Below are positions 21,510 through 21,848 of a stretch of DNA of 21,848 nt, piece after piece; position 1 is the stretch's first letter, and the number at the start of each line of letters is the position of its first letter. A program made the position numbers and the translations under genes. The notes beneath the pieces are model-generated. The model did no database searches. It saw only the letters and a list, made by a program, of their open reading frames with translations, and was not told the origin of the DNA. The stretch lies in contig DOWL01000183.1 of the NCBI GenBank assembly GCA_003519585.1, positions 2,769-24,616 of the forward strand, read 5' to 3'. This DNA is from Nocardioides sp. Its GTDB lineage: Bacteria > Actinomycetota > Actinomycetes > Propionibacteriales > Nocardioidaceae.

Positions 21510-21552
21510 CGAAGGTGCACCTCGACCTCACCACGACAGGAAGGCACGGCAC

Positions 21553-21848
21553 ATGGCTGCTGCAGACCGCGAGAAGGCGCTCGACGTCGCCCTCGCCAAC
21601 ATCGAGAAGCAGTTCGGCAAGGGTTCGGTGATGCGGCTCGGCGACGAGACCCGCGCGCCGCTCGAGGTGATCCCCACCGGGGCGATCGCGCTCGACATCG
21701 CGCTCGGCATCGGCGGCCTCCCGCGTGGCCGGGTCGTGGAGATCTACGGGCCGGAGTCCTCCGGCAAGACGACCGTCGCCCTGCACGCGGTGGCCAACGC
21801 CCAGCGCGCGGGGGGCATCGTCGGCTTCATCGACGCCGAGCACGCGCT
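21553..21848 (+). CDS. recA: Recombinase RecA (5' part, runs off the window)
   Basis: The first 98 residues of RecA, the ATP-dependent strand-exchange protein and co-protease for LexA. The N-terminal helix region [20 protein letters not shown] is followed by [26 protein letters not shown] and the Walker A GPESSGKT (66-73), then GFIDAEHA at the window edge. The ATG at 21553 is placed 8 nt after the ribosome binding site AGGAAGG. The control region upstream carries both a LexA box and a PafBC-type promoter. Translation reads cleanly to the last base, so the gene is cut only by the window. Confidence 0.98.
   Translation, partial: MAAADREKALDVALANIEKQFGKGSVMRLGDETRAPLEVIPTGAIALDIALGIGGLPRGRVVEIYGPESSGKTTVALHAVANAQRAGGIVGFIDAEHA

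Noticed and set aside
1..21848. tRNA or rRNA genes, CRISPR arrays, insertion sequences, phage genes
   Set aside because: None seen on reading: no regularly spaced repeat-spacer array, no transposase or integrase motifs, no tRNA-like cloverleaf noticed. A covariance-model scan was not possible.

Overview
The window is high-GC, densely packed DNA with many GTG starts, many 1-4 bp ATGA/GTGA stop-start overlaps, a mycobacterial-type LexA box and a DUF3046 gene. This points to an actinobacterium. A Nocardioidaceae-like (Nocardioides-type) host is my best guess from gene style; I could not run a search. At least six genes look leaderless: a TANNNT -10 hexamer sits 6-7 nt before the start codon.

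Layout. (1) 1-2977: purine catabolism operon, with the 3' part of a xanthine dehydrogenase molybdenum subunit, xdhC and guanine deaminase, all overlapping by 4 bp. (2) 3016-6168: a DM13-domain protein behind a perfect 8-bp dyad, then an ABC-2 exporter (one ATPase, two permeases). (3) 6214-7863: a GNAT acetyltransferase and a divergent DinB-methyltransferase fusion. (4) 7884-9914: DUF3046, an MTA-phosphorylase-family enzyme and a sugar epimerase with a Cys/His insertion, followed by repeats, a REP-like hairpin and a strong terminator. (5) 10172-13609: a minus-strand GT-C-like membrane glycosyltransferase diverging from a GT2 / DUF2064 / SAM-methyltransferase operon. (6) 13617-17085: a DUF2238-like membrane protein, then a LolA-like protein with a second ABC exporter. 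(7) 17097-21360: a membrane-anchored lipase-like hydrolase (minus), diverging from an operon for a cytochrome b561-sulfite-oxidase-type molybdoenzyme fusion, a small membrane protein, a response regulator and a histidine kinase. (8) 21361-21848: recA control region with LexA and PafBC-type signals, and the 5' end of recA.

Main result. The set MTA phosphorylase + epimerase + GT-C membrane protein + GT2 + DUF2064 matches in content, orientation and size the Mycobacterium tuberculosis Rv0535-Rv0541c region, which makes the 5-deoxy-5-methylthio-xylofuranose (MTX) cap of lipoarabinomannan. The intergenic region before the GT2 gene and the one before the molybdoenzyme gene share a two-block promoter element with the same 26-nt gap between blocks. 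I infer a methylthio-sugar envelope glycan pathway that is co-regulated with a membrane MsrP/MsrQ-like molybdoenzyme. That enzyme might act on the sugar's thioether or sulfoxide, with the linked two-component system as the candidate regulator. The whole block lies between DUF3046 and recA, which are direct neighbours in M. tuberculosis.
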